Shown in pieces: positions 1 through 6,515 of a DNA stretch of 7,195 nt. The notes beneath the pieces were generated by a model that was given only the letters and a program-made list of their open reading frames with translations, searched no databases and was not told where the DNA came from. This DNA is from Armatimonadota bacterium (GTDB lineage Bacteria; Armatimonadota; Armatimonadia; Armatimonadales; Armatimonadaceae): NCBI GenBank assembly GCA_030833025.1, contig JAURHZ010000118.1, positions 1-7,195 of the forward strand, in the 5' to 3' direction. How positions within the stretch are numbered: position 1 is the stretch's first letter; each line of letters opens with the position of its first letter. Made by a program: the position numbers and the translations under genes.

Positions 1-576
1 GCCTGGAAGTGAATAATCGCGCAAGCTAACCGAGGCATCTTCAACGACAACCCGGATATCGAGTGGCTTAGATGTGTCATCCACTTTCAACGGTTTCGTC
101 TTGAAAAGGTCTGCAATAAAGAACTGACCATCCGAGCGCCGGGCGAGCACGAGTGTGGGCTGTTTCAACACAACGGTCATCGCAAATGGCTTGAGCCGTG
201 TGACCTGTAGCGCTGCCGAGGATACATCGATGATGGAATTGCCGCCGTGGAGCGCCGCCTCCTTGGGCAACGTGCCGATATGAATATCGCGGGCATCTAC
301 GACAAAGCCACCGGATGGCAGTGTGCCACGCGTTGCCAGCTTAAACGCAAGATCAGTGGAAACAGTTAGCTTCCCAATCGTGACTGGGCGCTTGAGCGAG
401 CGTGTCAGCTCAGCAGCTGCAATCGCTGCTGCGCGGTCTATATGACGGTTGGCCCGGTCAACAATAATGGTGCCAGCCCAGAGTGCAAAGATGCACGGAG
501 GCAGCACCATTATCAAAAAAGCAAGCAAGCGGTAGCCCAGTGGAAGCTCCAGCTTGCGCAGTGGGCTACGGTTCAA
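1..576 (-). CDS. AsmA/TamB-like membrane-anchored envelope protein, N-terminal part (gene runs off the left edge)
   Basis: The first 192 codons of a gene that continues past position 1. After a short basic N-terminus (NRSPLRK) there is one hydrophobic segment at about residues 15-39 (YRLLAFLIMVLPPCIFALWA), consistent with an uncleaved inner-membrane anchor. A helical stretch rich in Ala, Arg and His follows at about 40-60. From residue 63 on, the protein is beta-rich and typical of AsmA/TamB N-termini: KRPVTIGKLTV at 62-72, then VVLKQPTLVLARRSDG at 135-150 followed by a short hydrophobic strand. Members of this superfamily bridge the periplasm and are linked to outer-membrane protein or lipid transport; that role is inferred here. 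The start chosen is TTG at 576, because it follows a GGGAG ribosome-binding site that overlaps the end of lipA; the first in-frame ATG lies inside the membrane segment. The gap to lipA is 9 nt, so it is probably translated from the acnA-lipA transcript. The family level (AsmA versus TamB) cannot be decided without the C-terminus. Confidence 0.72.
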   Translation of the reverse strand, partial: MNRSPLRKLELPLGYRLLAFLIMVLPPCIFALWAGTIIVDRANRHIDRAAAIAAAELTRSLKRPVTIGKLTVSTDLAFKLATRGTLPSGGFVVDARDIHIGTLPKEAALHGGNSIIDVSSAALQVTRLKPFAMTVVLKQPTLVLARRSDGQFFIADLFKTKPLKVDDTSKPLDIRVVVEDASVSLRDYSLPG

Positions 577-580
577 TCCG

Positions 581-585
581 CTCCC
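581..585 (-). promoter_or_regulatory. Ribosome-binding site supporting a TTG start
   Basis: On the minus strand GGGAG lies directly after the lipA stop codon (TAA, 588-586) and 4 nt before TTG at 576. It is the only Shine-Dalgarno-like sequence near the start of the downstream gene, so it decides the TTG start and suggests translational coupling to lipA. Confidence 0.5.
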
Positions 586-1566
586 TTAGACAACCGCGAG
601 TGGTAGGTCAAGTCTACGCTTCCCGGGCATCGCCGGTCTGGATTCATGCGTATCGCGGACCTGATTAGCAAAGTCGATTGCGTTGTAGGATGACCGCACG
701 AATGGACCGGATGCGACATAAGCAAAGCCCATTTCCTGAGCGATAGCCTTGTACTCATCGAAGACCGTCGGGTGGATGTACTCAACGACATCGAGGTAGC
801 CCTTGCCAGGCTTGAGGTATTGGCCGAGGGTCACGACATCGACGCCGGCATCCTTCCAGTCGCGAAGGACTTCAATCACTTCGTCCTTGGTTTCACCGAG
901 GCCGAGCATGATGCCAGATTTGGTGTAGATGGTTGGAGCGATTTCCTTGACTGTCCTCAGGAAGTCAATTGAGCGCACGTACTTTGCCTGTGGACGCACG
1001 GTGCGATACAAGCGGGGCACGGTTTCCGTGTTGTGGTTGAAGACATCCGGGTGTGCGCTGCACACGATTTCGATGGCAAAGCGTCGTCCGCGGAAGTCGG
1101 GTGTGAGCACTTCGACGCTGGAGTCTGGGCACTTGTCACGCAGAGCTTCGATGACAGCTGCGATATGGCTTGCTCCGCCATCGTAGATGTCATCCCGGTT
1201 TACACTTGTCACAACGACATGCTTGAGTCCGAGGTCAGCTGCGGCATCTGCGACGCGTGCAGGCTCATCGGCTTCGAGGGGTGCCCCCCGACCGGTTTTG
1301 ACGGCGCAAAACCGGCAGGAGCGCGTACACGTGTCACCCATCACCATAAACGTTGCTGTGCCTTTGGTCCAGCATTCGCCTAGGTTTGGACAGCGGGCTT
1401 CCTCACAGACAGTGACCAGCCTCCCGGTACGCATCAAGTTTTCAACCCGGTGCGTATCCCGCGAGCGCGGCACCTTAATGGTCAGCCACTCCGGGATCCG
1501 TCGATGGACCTTTGTGGTTGCGGTGGTTCCATCCGCGCTGTCGATGACAGGAAGCTGCTCACTCAC
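586..1566 (-). CDS. lipA: Lipoyl synthase LipA (radical SAM)
   Basis: LipA inserts two sulfur atoms into protein-bound octanoyl groups to make the lipoyl cofactor of pyruvate and 2-oxoglutarate dehydrogenases and the glycine cleavage system. It acts in the cytoplasm. All hallmark residues are present in 326 residues, a normal length. The auxiliary cluster motif C-x4-C-x5-C is C54, C59, C65 (CEEARCPNLGEC). The radical-SAM motif C-x3-C-x2-C is C80, C84, C87 (CTRSCRFC). The C-terminal RSSY at 291-294 supplies the unusual serine ligand of the auxiliary cluster. VTSVNRDD at 119-126 is the family's VTSVDRDD with Asn for Asp at 123, and GQYLKP is at 248-253. The start is GTG at 1566, with AAGG 7 nt upstream overlapping the acnA stop. 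It lies 9 nt after acnA and 9 nt before the AsmA/TamB-like gene. No lipB or lplA is visible in the window, so the source of octanoyl groups is encoded elsewhere. Confidence 0.97.
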   Translation of the reverse strand: MSEQLPVIDSADGTTATTKVHRRIPEWLTIKVPRSRDTHRVENLMRTGRLVTVCEEARCPNLGECWTKGTATFMVMGDTCTRSCRFCAVKTGRGAPLEADEPARVADAAADLGLKHVVVTSVNRDDIYDGGASHIAAVIEALRDKCPDSSVEVLTPDFRGRRFAIEIVCSAHPDVFNHNTETVPRLYRTVRPQAKYVRSIDFLRTVKEIAPTIYTKSGIMLGLGETKDEVIEVLRDWKDAGVDVVTLGQYLKPGKGYLDVVEYIHPTVFDEYKAIAQEMGFAYVASGPFVRSSYNAIDFANQVRDTHESRPAMPGKRRLDLPLAVV

Positions 1567-1575
1567 TGAAGTACC

Positions 1576-4296
1576 TTATGCCTTTGCCACGAGCTGGCGG
1601 AGAACGTAGGGCAGGATGCCACCGTGGAGGTAGTATTCCACCTCAATCGGTGTATCGATGCGAAGGGTTAGCGCATGCTCAGCTGTGGTGCCATCCGCTC
1701 GGTGGATGCGTAATGTGACATCCATCATCGGTGTGATTCCACCCGCTAGCCCTACCAAGTCATACGATTCCGTTCCGGTGATGCCGAGTGTCTGGGCGCT
1801 TTCGCCATCCTTGAACTGAAGCGGCAAGACGCCCATCCCGACAAGGTTTGAGCGGTGAATGCGCTCAAAGCTCTGCGCAACGACTGCCTTGACTCCGAGG
1901 AGGCTAGTGCCCTTCGCAGCCCAGTCACGGCTGGAGCCGGTTCCGTACTCGTGTCCAGCAAAGACCATCAGCCCCACGCCTTCGCTTTGATATTGCATAC
2001 AGGCATCGTAGATGTCAAGCTGCTGTCCACTTGGCTGATGCACGGTCACACCGCCTTCAACACCAGGAACCATCAGGTTCTTGATACGGACATTGGCGAA
2101 GGTGCCACGTGTCATCACACGGTCATTTCCACGACGTGAGCCGTAGGAGTTGAACTCGCTGACAGGAACGCCCTGTGCTTGGAGGTAGCGACCGGCAGGG
2201 CTGGATGCCTTGATTGCGCCTGCAGGAGAGATGTGGTCTGTGGTGACAGAGTCGCCAAAGATAGCCATCGCCCGCGCACCGATGACATCGGCAGCCGTTC
2301 CAGATTCCATGACAAAGCCATCGAAGTATGGTGGATGTTGGATGTACGTGGAATCCTCATCCCATGCGTAGACGGTTCCAGCTGGGCTTGGGATGTTCTT
2401 CCAGAGTGGGTTTTGGTCGCCGAGGTCACCGTAGAGCTCACGGTAGACAGCTGGATCAGATGCCGTGTGCAGAAGCCCTGCGATTTCAGCATCGGTTGGC
2501 CAGAGGTCAGCAAGGTACACAGGAGCTCCATCGGTGCCGGTACCGATTGGCTCCGTGGTGATGTCTACATTTACAGACCCGGCAAGGGCGTATGCAACAA
2601 CGAGAGGAGGCGACATAAGGAAGTTCGCTTTGACATTTGCGTGCACGCGCGCTTCGAAGTTACGGTTTCCAGAAAGAACGGAAACAGCAACGACTTGGTT
2701 GTCAACGATGGCCTTCTCGATGGCTGGGTGCAGTGGACCGGAGTTACCGATACAGGTTGTACAGCCATAGCCAACGGTTTGGAAGCCGAGTTGATCGAGG
2801 TAGGTTTGGAGGCCAGTGTTCTCAAGGTACGCCGTGACAACACGCGACCCTGGTCCAAGGCTTGTCTTGACGGTTTCCCGAATCGTGAGTCCACGCTCAA
2901 CAGCCTTCTTCGCCACCAGTCCAGCCGCGAGCATCACGGATGGGTTGGATGTATTCGTACAGCTGGTGATTGCCGCGATGACAATGTCGCCATCGGAGAT
3001 GGTGGATGCCTCGAGGGAGCGGTCAACTTCTGCAGCGATGGCATCTGCCATCGGGAGGATGGTCGCAGCCCCGGAAAGCGCTGGCTTGTTGTAGGCAGCC
3101 GGGTCGGTCAGCATCGTGGTGAAAGCGGACTTCACAGCAGTCAGTTCAATCCGGTCCTGAGGGCGCTTTGGTCCAGCAACACTAGGGACGACGGTTGAGA
3201 GGTCGAGGTTGTAAACCTGTGAGTACTCAATCGTGCCCGCTTCTGGGATACCAAACATCCCCTGCGCCTTGTAATACTGGCGGAACGCATCCACTTGCTC
3301 TTCCGTACGACCGGTGTTGGTCAGGTATCGGCAGCACTCTTCATCGACTGGGAAGAAGCCCATGGTCGCGCCATATTCGGGGGCCATATTGGCGATGGTC
3401 GCGCGGTCGGTAAGCGAGAGGCTGGCGGCGCCGGTACCGTGGAACTCAACAAACTTGCCGACAACCTTGGCCTTGCGGAGCATTTCCGTGATGGTCAGGA
3501 CGAGGTCAGTAGCCGTTACACCAGGTTTCAGGGAACCCGTGAGGTTGACGCCGACGACATCAGGGGTGAGGAAGTAAACAGGCTGCCCAAGCATCCCCGC
3601 CTCGGCTTCAATTCCTCCAACACCCCAGCCAACGATACCAATACCGTTGATCATGGTTGTGTGCGAGTCGGTTCCGACGAGGGTGTCTGGGTAGAAGAGG
3701 CCATCCTCGGTCGCAAGAACACCCTTTGCGAGGTATTCGAGGTTTACCTGGTGGACGATGCCAACGCCTGGTGGGACGACACTAAAGGTATCAAATGCCT
3801 GCATCCCCCACTTCATGAACTGGTAGCGCTGAGTGTTGCGCTCGAATTCAATTTCCATGTTGCGGCGAAGGGCTTCTGGACGCTCGGAGACATCGACCTG
3901 AACGGAGTGGTCGACAACCAAGTCAACCGGGACGAGAGGTTCGATGATGCCTGCATTTTTGCCAAGCTTGTCAACAGCGCTGCGCATCGCGGCCATGTCC
4001 ACGAGAAGGGGCACACCGGTAAAGTCCTGCAGAACAACGCGAGCAACGACAAATGGAACTTCATCAGTACGCTCGGCTGTCGCGGCCCAATTTGCCAGTG
4101 TATGCACATCGGCTTCTGCCACGCGCTTGCCATCGCAGTTGCGGAGAACGGACTCAAGCACGATGCGAATCGACACAGGCAGCTTAGACACTGGCCCGAC
4201 TCCGGCATCCTCAAGGGCAGGCAGGGAGTGGTATGTCCCAGTCTTACCGGCGCCGTAGCTAAACGATCGAAGGGTTCCAAATGGGTTGTTGGCCAT
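1576..4296 (-). CDS. acnA: Aconitate hydratase AcnA
   Basis: This enzyme interconverts citrate and isocitrate in the TCA cycle using a [4Fe-4S] cluster; it is cytoplasmic and monomeric in this family. The gene reads 906 residues from ATG 4296 and is full length for the AcnA/IRP1 type. In the numbering of the longer GTG 4305 reading (909 residues), the cluster ligands are C449 (ITSCTNTSNP), C515 and C518 (GYGCTTCIGNSG). Other conserved segments are GTDSHTTMINGIG at about 211-223, GDSVTTDHISPAGAI at 684-698 in the swivel domain, and GTGSSRDWAAKG at 788-799, which holds the catalytic Ser region. ATG 4296 is preferred because the family pattern starts near NPFGTLRSF and a weak GAG lies 8 nt upstream; GTG 4305 is a close alternative and neither has a strong ribosome-binding site. 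It heads the acnA-lipA operon. Methylaconitase AcnD is a less likely identity because no prp genes are adjacent. Confidence 0.96.
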   Translation of the reverse strand: MANNPFGTLRSFSYGAGKTGTYHSLPALEDAGVGPVSKLPVSIRIVLESVLRNCDGKRVAEADVHTLANWAATAERTDEVPFVVARVVLQDFTGVPLLVDMAAMRSAVDKLGKNAGIIEPLVPVDLVVDHSVQVDVSERPEALRRNMEIEFERNTQRYQFMKWGMQAFDTFSVVPPGVGIVHQVNLEYLAKGVLATEDGLFYPDTLVGTDSHTTMINGIGIVGWGVGGIEAEAGMLGQPVYFLTPDVVGVNLTGSLKPGVTATDLVLTITEMLRKAKVVGKFVEFHGTGAASLSLTDRATIANMAPEYGATMGFFPVDEECCRYLTNTGRTEEQVDAFRQYYKAQGMFGIPEAGTIEYSQVYNLDLSTVVPSVAGPKRPQDRIELTAVKSAFTTMLTDPAAYNKPALSGAATILPMADAIAAEVDRSLEASTISDGDIVIAAITSCTNTSNPSVMLAAGLVAKKAVERGLTIRETVKTSLGPGSRVVTAYLENTGLQTYLDQLGFQTVGYGCTTCIGNSGPLHPAIEKAIVDNQVVAVSVLSGNRNFEARVHANVKANFLMSPPLVVAYALAGSVNVDITTEPIGTGTDGAPVYLADLWPTDAEIAGLLHTASDPAVYRELYGDLGDQNPLWKNIPSPAGTVYAWDEDSTYIQHPPYFDGFVMESGTAADVIGARAMAIFGDSVTTDHISPAGAIKASSPAGRYLQAQGVPVSEFNSYGSRRGNDRVMTRGTFANVRIKNLMVPGVEGGVTVHQPSGQQLDIYDACMQYQSEGVGLMVFAGHEYGTGSSRDWAAKGTSLLGVKAVVAQSFERIHRSNLVGMGVLPLQFKDGESAQTLGITGTESYDLVGLAGGITPMMDVTLRIHRADGTTAEHALTLRIDTPIEVEYYLHGGILPYVLRQLVAKA

Positions 4297-4315
4297 CAAA
4301 TTCACTCGGTTCTGG

Positions 4316-4334
4316 TGGATACAAACCGTATCCA
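4316..4334. repeat. Perfect 7-bp inverted repeat upstream of acnA
   Basis: TGGATAC and GTATCCA flank a 5-nt centre (AAACC). The dyad lies 19 nt upstream of the acnA ATG, between the gene and its predicted promoter, so it would be in the 5' leader. It could be an operator for a dimeric regulator or a small RNA hairpin. No known regulator site was recognised. Confidence 0.45.
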
Positions 4335-4346
4335 GACGTTGCTTTC

Positions 4347-4355
4347 ATTCTACCA
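4347..4355 (-). promoter_or_regulatory. Extended -10 promoter candidate for acnA-lipA operon
   Basis: On the minus strand TGGTAGAAT matches the extended -10 pattern (TGn followed by TATAAT with one mismatch). No good -35 hexamer is found 16-18 bp upstream, which is typical of extended -10 promoters. Transcription would start near 4340 and give a leader of about 45 nt to ATG 4296, containing the inverted repeat at 4316-4334. This is a motif match only. Confidence 0.35.
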
Positions 4356-4398
4356 AGTGCTACAGGAAAACCCGGCATTTCCAGATGCGACATTCTGG

Positions 4399-5256
4399 AT
4401 GTGGTTTGATGCACCTGTGGTGATTCGCGGCACGGCAGGCTTCCTCTTGCGTTATGTTCAGGCTCGTTTAAACGGCCTGCGGCTTTCCCGTCAGCAACCA
4501 AAGTTGCCATCCACTCCTGAAGTGACTTGGTTTGTAACCACCCGCGACCTCCCCGGCCCACTGCTACATACGCTTGCCACGGGCATCGCCAACACCCGCT
4601 ACCCAAACCTACGCATTGTCATCCTCGATTGTGGTCATGGCCAACCAGCACAGAAGATTGTGGATCGTATTGGAGATGCCAGGATTTCAGTCGTTACCGC
4701 AGCTCGTTCGCAGCCTGAGTGGTACCGATGGCTATGTAGTCATGTCACATCGGATTATTTCGTCGTGACGCATGATGATTTACATTTTGTTGCACCGGAC
4801 TGGATAGCTGACATTGTTCAACCCATGATGTGTGATCCGGCGATTGGCTGTGTATGCGGGGAGGCATTTCCGGTTCGTCTGGATACAGTTGAGCCAGGCG
4901 GTACGCGTGTGGATATCACAAATGGACTTTCAACCTGGCTGTGGGCGGCCCGCAGGGATGCGGTTGTGAACCGCAATTGCGATTTTTCCTTTGCAAAGCG
5001 TGGTGTTGGCGCTTCCGGACGAATGGAAGTTTGGGACCAAGGTGGCCTCTGGCTCGAGTGCATGGCGATTGCGGGCTGGCGGGTTGCCTATGAGAGCCCA
5101 AATGAGTGCCTCAAATGGCAACATTTTGAGAATTTTGACTGGACGCGTGAAAGTGGTGATCGGCGCTATGCCAGCCTGAAACGCCTGCAGCGCAGCATTA
5201 TCACCGCATTGGCAAAGGTCCACTTGGTAGCCATCAAAGTAAGAAGAAGAGTCTAG
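4399..5256 (+). CDS. Glycosyltransferase, GT-A fold, family 2-like
   Basis: A 285-residue protein with the order of elements seen in GT-A enzymes. There is a first beta strand TWFVTTRDLPG at 43-53 and a second strand NLRIVILDCGHG at 70-81. The PEWYRWLCSHVTSDYFVVTHDD region at 106-127 ends in an acidic pair, D126-D127, at the place of the DxD-type motif that binds the nucleotide-sugar metal ion. An acceptor-side region with WDQGGLWLECMAIAGWRVAY follows at 212-231. A basic tail (KVRRRV) ends the protein; no clear membrane segment is seen, so it is probably cytoplasmic or peripheral. Such enzymes transfer sugars from NDP-sugars to glycans or lipids; donor and acceptor cannot be told. It is transcribed divergently from acnA, has no polysaccharide genes beside it, and ends 3 nt before the tandem repeat region. 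The start is uncertain: ATG 4399 lacks a ribosome-binding site, the frame is open far upstream, and TTG 4339 or GTG 4357 are alternatives. Confidence 0.72.
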   Translation: MWFDAPVVIRGTAGFLLRYVQARLNGLRLSRQQPKLPSTPEVTWFVTTRDLPGPLLHTLATGIANTRYPNLRIVILDCGHGQPAQKIVDRIGDARISVVTAARSQPEWYRWLCSHVTSDYFVVTHDDLHFVAPDWIADIVQPMMCDPAIGCVCGEAFPVRLDTVEPGGTRVDITNGLSTWLWAARRDAVVNRNCDFSFAKRGVGASGRMEVWDQGGLWLECMAIAGWRVAYESPNECLKWQHFENFDWTRESGDRRYASLKRLQRSIITALAKVHLVAIKVRRRV

Positions 5257-5259
5257 CAG

Positions 5260-5367
5260 CTACCCAACCACGGGAAGCTTATTCCCAAATTCTGCCTCGC
5301 GGCTAGGCGTCGTCCATACGCCTACGATGAGCCGCTGTTTACGATGCGCTGCACGCCGGGTTCGTGA
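5260..5367 (-). pseudogene. Remnant of dioxygenase C-terminus (unit A, near-intact)
   Basis: Read on the minus strand this encodes the last 35 residues of the neighbouring dioxygenase almost unchanged: from RTRRAA onward only D-to-H and T-to-K differ, then a TAG stop. Eight base changes separate it from the real 3' end, and most are synonymous (including TAA to TAG). There is no start codon or upstream domain, so it is not a gene on its own. Confidence 0.75.
5299..5335. terminator. Hairpin in unit A, possible terminator between convergent genes
   Basis: GCGGCT at 5299-5304 pairs with AGCCGC at 5330-5335, and AGGCGT at 5305-5310 pairs with ACGCCT at 5318-5323 around a 7-nt loop, with a 6-nt bulge ACGATG on one side. 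It lies 43 nt after the glycosyltransferase stop, where a terminator is expected. Only TGTTT follows, so the U-tract is poor. The same hairpin occurs inside the dioxygenase coding end at 5515-5551, so it may just be coding sequence. Confidence 0.3.
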
Positions 5368-5475
5368 TTAATCAGCCACGGAAAACCTAAATCCAAACTC
5401 TGCCGCGCTGCTAGGTGTCGCTCAAACGCCTCCGGTGAGCCGCTATTTACGATCTACTGCACACTGAGTTCGTGG
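5368..5475 (-). pseudogene. Remnant of dioxygenase C-terminus (unit B, decayed)
   Basis: This is the middle copy of the 108-bp unit. On the minus strand the frame contains internal TAG (from CAG) and TGA (from the TGG region) before the terminal TAA, and many residues differ from the authentic C-terminus. It keeps only fragments such as ATPSSAAEFG. It is clearly non-coding now and more diverged than the outer copy A. Confidence 0.75.
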
Positions 5476-6261
5476 TTACCCAACAACAGGAAGCGTATTA
5501 CCAAATTCTGCCTCGCGGCTAGGCGTCGTCCATACGCCTACGATGAGCCGCTGTTTGCGGTCCGCTGCACGCCGGGTTCGGTGAATAATAAACGGATGAT
5601 AAATCATCACATCCCCACTTGAGAGGTAGGGTCGCACCGCAGTCAGTGGAACATACTTCTCGCCACGTCGCCCGCCATCGGCAAGACGGATGTCATGCTC
5701 ATCCTCATCATCCCAGCGTAGATGACTCCCAGGGCAGAGGTCGGTTTCAGTGCTGATGGTTAATGTGTATTCGGCGACGATGTACGGAGGCTTACTGGCA
5801 TACTTTTCGATTAGCATGTGCTCTTCTGAGTCCGTACCAGTTATGGATTGTGTATCCCGATGCCAGTTTCCGTTTCGGTTCTGTCCGGATGGATTAAAGC
5901 GAAAGGTCACTTCCTTGAGATAGGCATCCGGGCCAAGAATTTCTTTGATGACATCCATAACATCCGGATCAAAAAGATAGGCATCGAGCTTGCATCGCAA
6001 GTCGGTATTTTCACCTATGATGGGGTGATTGAGAAAGGCTGTGATATAGCCATTTTGCCGATGGTTGGGAGCCCGGCCCGTCAACGGATCGTGTTCCATC
6101 CACGTTGTAAGGACAGGTTCAACCGCCGCGGTGAGTTCGTGGCCTTGTTCTGGGAGGAGGACATCGCGGAAAACGACGACTCCTTCATCCTCAAAATCGG
6201 ATGCTTTTGGCGTCCGGTCGAGTCCATATGCATCGACCCCGGTGATCAATGTGCTACTCAT
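5476..6261 (-). CDS. Phytanoyl-CoA dioxygenase (PhyH) family Fe(II)/2-oxoglutarate oxygenase
   Basis: A 261-residue protein of typical PhyH length and probably cytoplasmic. Enzymes of this family use Fe(II), oxygen and 2-oxoglutarate to hydroxylate small molecules or natural products. The facial triad is visible: H134 and D136 in NWHRDTQ, and the distal His in YHPFIIHR (H227, possibly H222). R238 lies 11 residues after H227 and is the likely 2-oxoglutarate-binding Arg. CPGSHLRW at 176-183 is the conserved PGSH segment of the double-stranded beta-helix. The N-terminus FEDEGVVVFRDVLLPEQ at 23-39 is the usual family opening. ATG 6261 is the natural start although no clear ribosome-binding site precedes it. 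The gene stands alone, so the substrate is unknown. Its last 36 codons are the source of two degraded tandem copies just downstream. Confidence 0.88.
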   Translation of the reverse strand: MSSTLITGVDAYGLDRTPKASDFEDEGVVVFRDVLLPEQGHELTAAVEPVLTTWMEHDPLTGRAPNHRQNGYITAFLNHPIIGENTDLRCKLDAYLFDPDVMDVIKEILGPDAYLKEVTFRFNPSGQNRNGNWHRDTQSITGTDSEEHMLIEKYASKPPYIVAEYTLTISTETDLCPGSHLRWDDEDEHDIRLADGGRRGEKYVPLTAVRPYLSSGDVMIYHPFIIHRTRRAADRKQRLIVGVWTTPSREAEFGNTLPVVG

Positions 6262-6365
6262 AACATTTGGTTACCATAACGCAGATATGAATGCCAAGCC
6301 GTCTGCGTTGAACGGCATGTATCTGCGCCAACATCCTGCGTAAGAATTGGAATCGTTAATTTGTT

Positions 6366-6395
6366 TTGTCGCGCCATCAAGTTGGGTGATAGACT
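6366..6395 (+). promoter_or_regulatory. Candidate promoter of tRNA-Glu
   Basis: TTGTCG (6366-6371) and TAGACT (6390-6395) are separated by 18 bp, each matching 4 of 6 consensus bases. The predicted start is a few bases before the tRNA at 6408. This is a weak motif match supported mainly by position. Confidence 0.3.
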
Positions 6396-6407
6396 GTGAC
6401 CTGCCAC

Positions 6408-6481
6408 GGCCCGTTCGTCTAGTGGCCCAGGATGCCTCCCTCTCACGGAGGAGATCAGGGGTTCGAATCCCCTACGGGCTA
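6408..6481 (+). tRNA. tRNA-Glu (anticodon CTC)
   Basis: A 74-nt cloverleaf. The acceptor stem is GGCCCGT paired with ACGGGCT, including a G1-U72 wobble pair, with discriminator A. The D-arm region is GTCTAGTGGCCCAGGAT, the anticodon stem is CCTCC/GGAGG with loop CTCTCAC giving anticodon CTC, and the T-arm is AGGGG-TTCGAAT-CCCCT. The CCA end is not encoded (ATCA follows). A terminator begins 5 nt downstream. The 3' half is repeated 113 bp further on. Confidence 0.96.
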
Positions 6482-6504
6482 TCAGAAACCACTCACATTC
6501 AATG
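6457..6504 (+). repeat. 48-bp direct repeat, copy 1 (tRNA-Glu 3' end)
   Basis: This copy covers the T-arm, the 3' acceptor strand and the left arm and loop of the tRNA terminator. It matches 6570-6617 at 47 of 48 positions. Its location at a tRNA 3' end is typical of integrase attachment sites. Confidence 0.9.
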
Positions 6505-6515
6505 GGTGGTTTTTT
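6486..6515 (+). terminator. Rho-independent terminator of tRNA-Glu
   Basis: AAACCACTCA at 6486-6495 pairs with TGGGTGGTTT at 6503-6512 (10 bp with one G-U pair) around the loop CATTCAA, followed by an uninterrupted T-run to 6515 and a further T-rich stretch. It lies 5 nt after the tRNA. Confidence 0.88.

Larger units (their letters stand above)
5260..5583 (-). repeat. Three tandem 108-bp repeats of the dioxygenase 3' end
   Basis: Three units with a period of exactly 108 bp: unit A 5260-5367, unit B 5368-5475 and unit C 5476-5583. Unit C is the authentic last 36 codons of the dioxygenase gene. TCTGCC anchors fall at 5291, 5399 and 5507. A stop codon sits at the same place in each unit on the minus strand (TAG, TAA, TAA). 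A and C share a 46-bp identical run (5295-5340 and 5511-5556), whereas B differs from both at many sites. Units A and B fill the entire space between the glycosyltransferase and the dioxygenase. Confidence 0.93.

Noticed and set aside
2179..3198. Long open frame on the plus strand, opposite acnA (339 codons)
   Set aside because: It lies wholly antisense to a full-length aconitase, has no recognisable domain, and its composition follows from the codon bias of acnA.
1576..4296. 2-methyl-cis-aconitate hydratase (AcnD) instead of AcnA
   Set aside because: No methylcitrate-cycle genes are nearby, and the gene is linked to lipA; the motifs visible fit general AcnA.
3295..4398. Upstream extension of the glycosyltransferase frame through the acnA region
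   Set aside because: The frame is open by chance antisense to acnA. The glycosyltransferase-like sequence begins only near 4340-4400, after the acnA start.
5260..5583. CRISPR array
   Set aside because: The units are contiguous 108-bp copies of a coding 3' end, with no short repeats separated by unique spacers.
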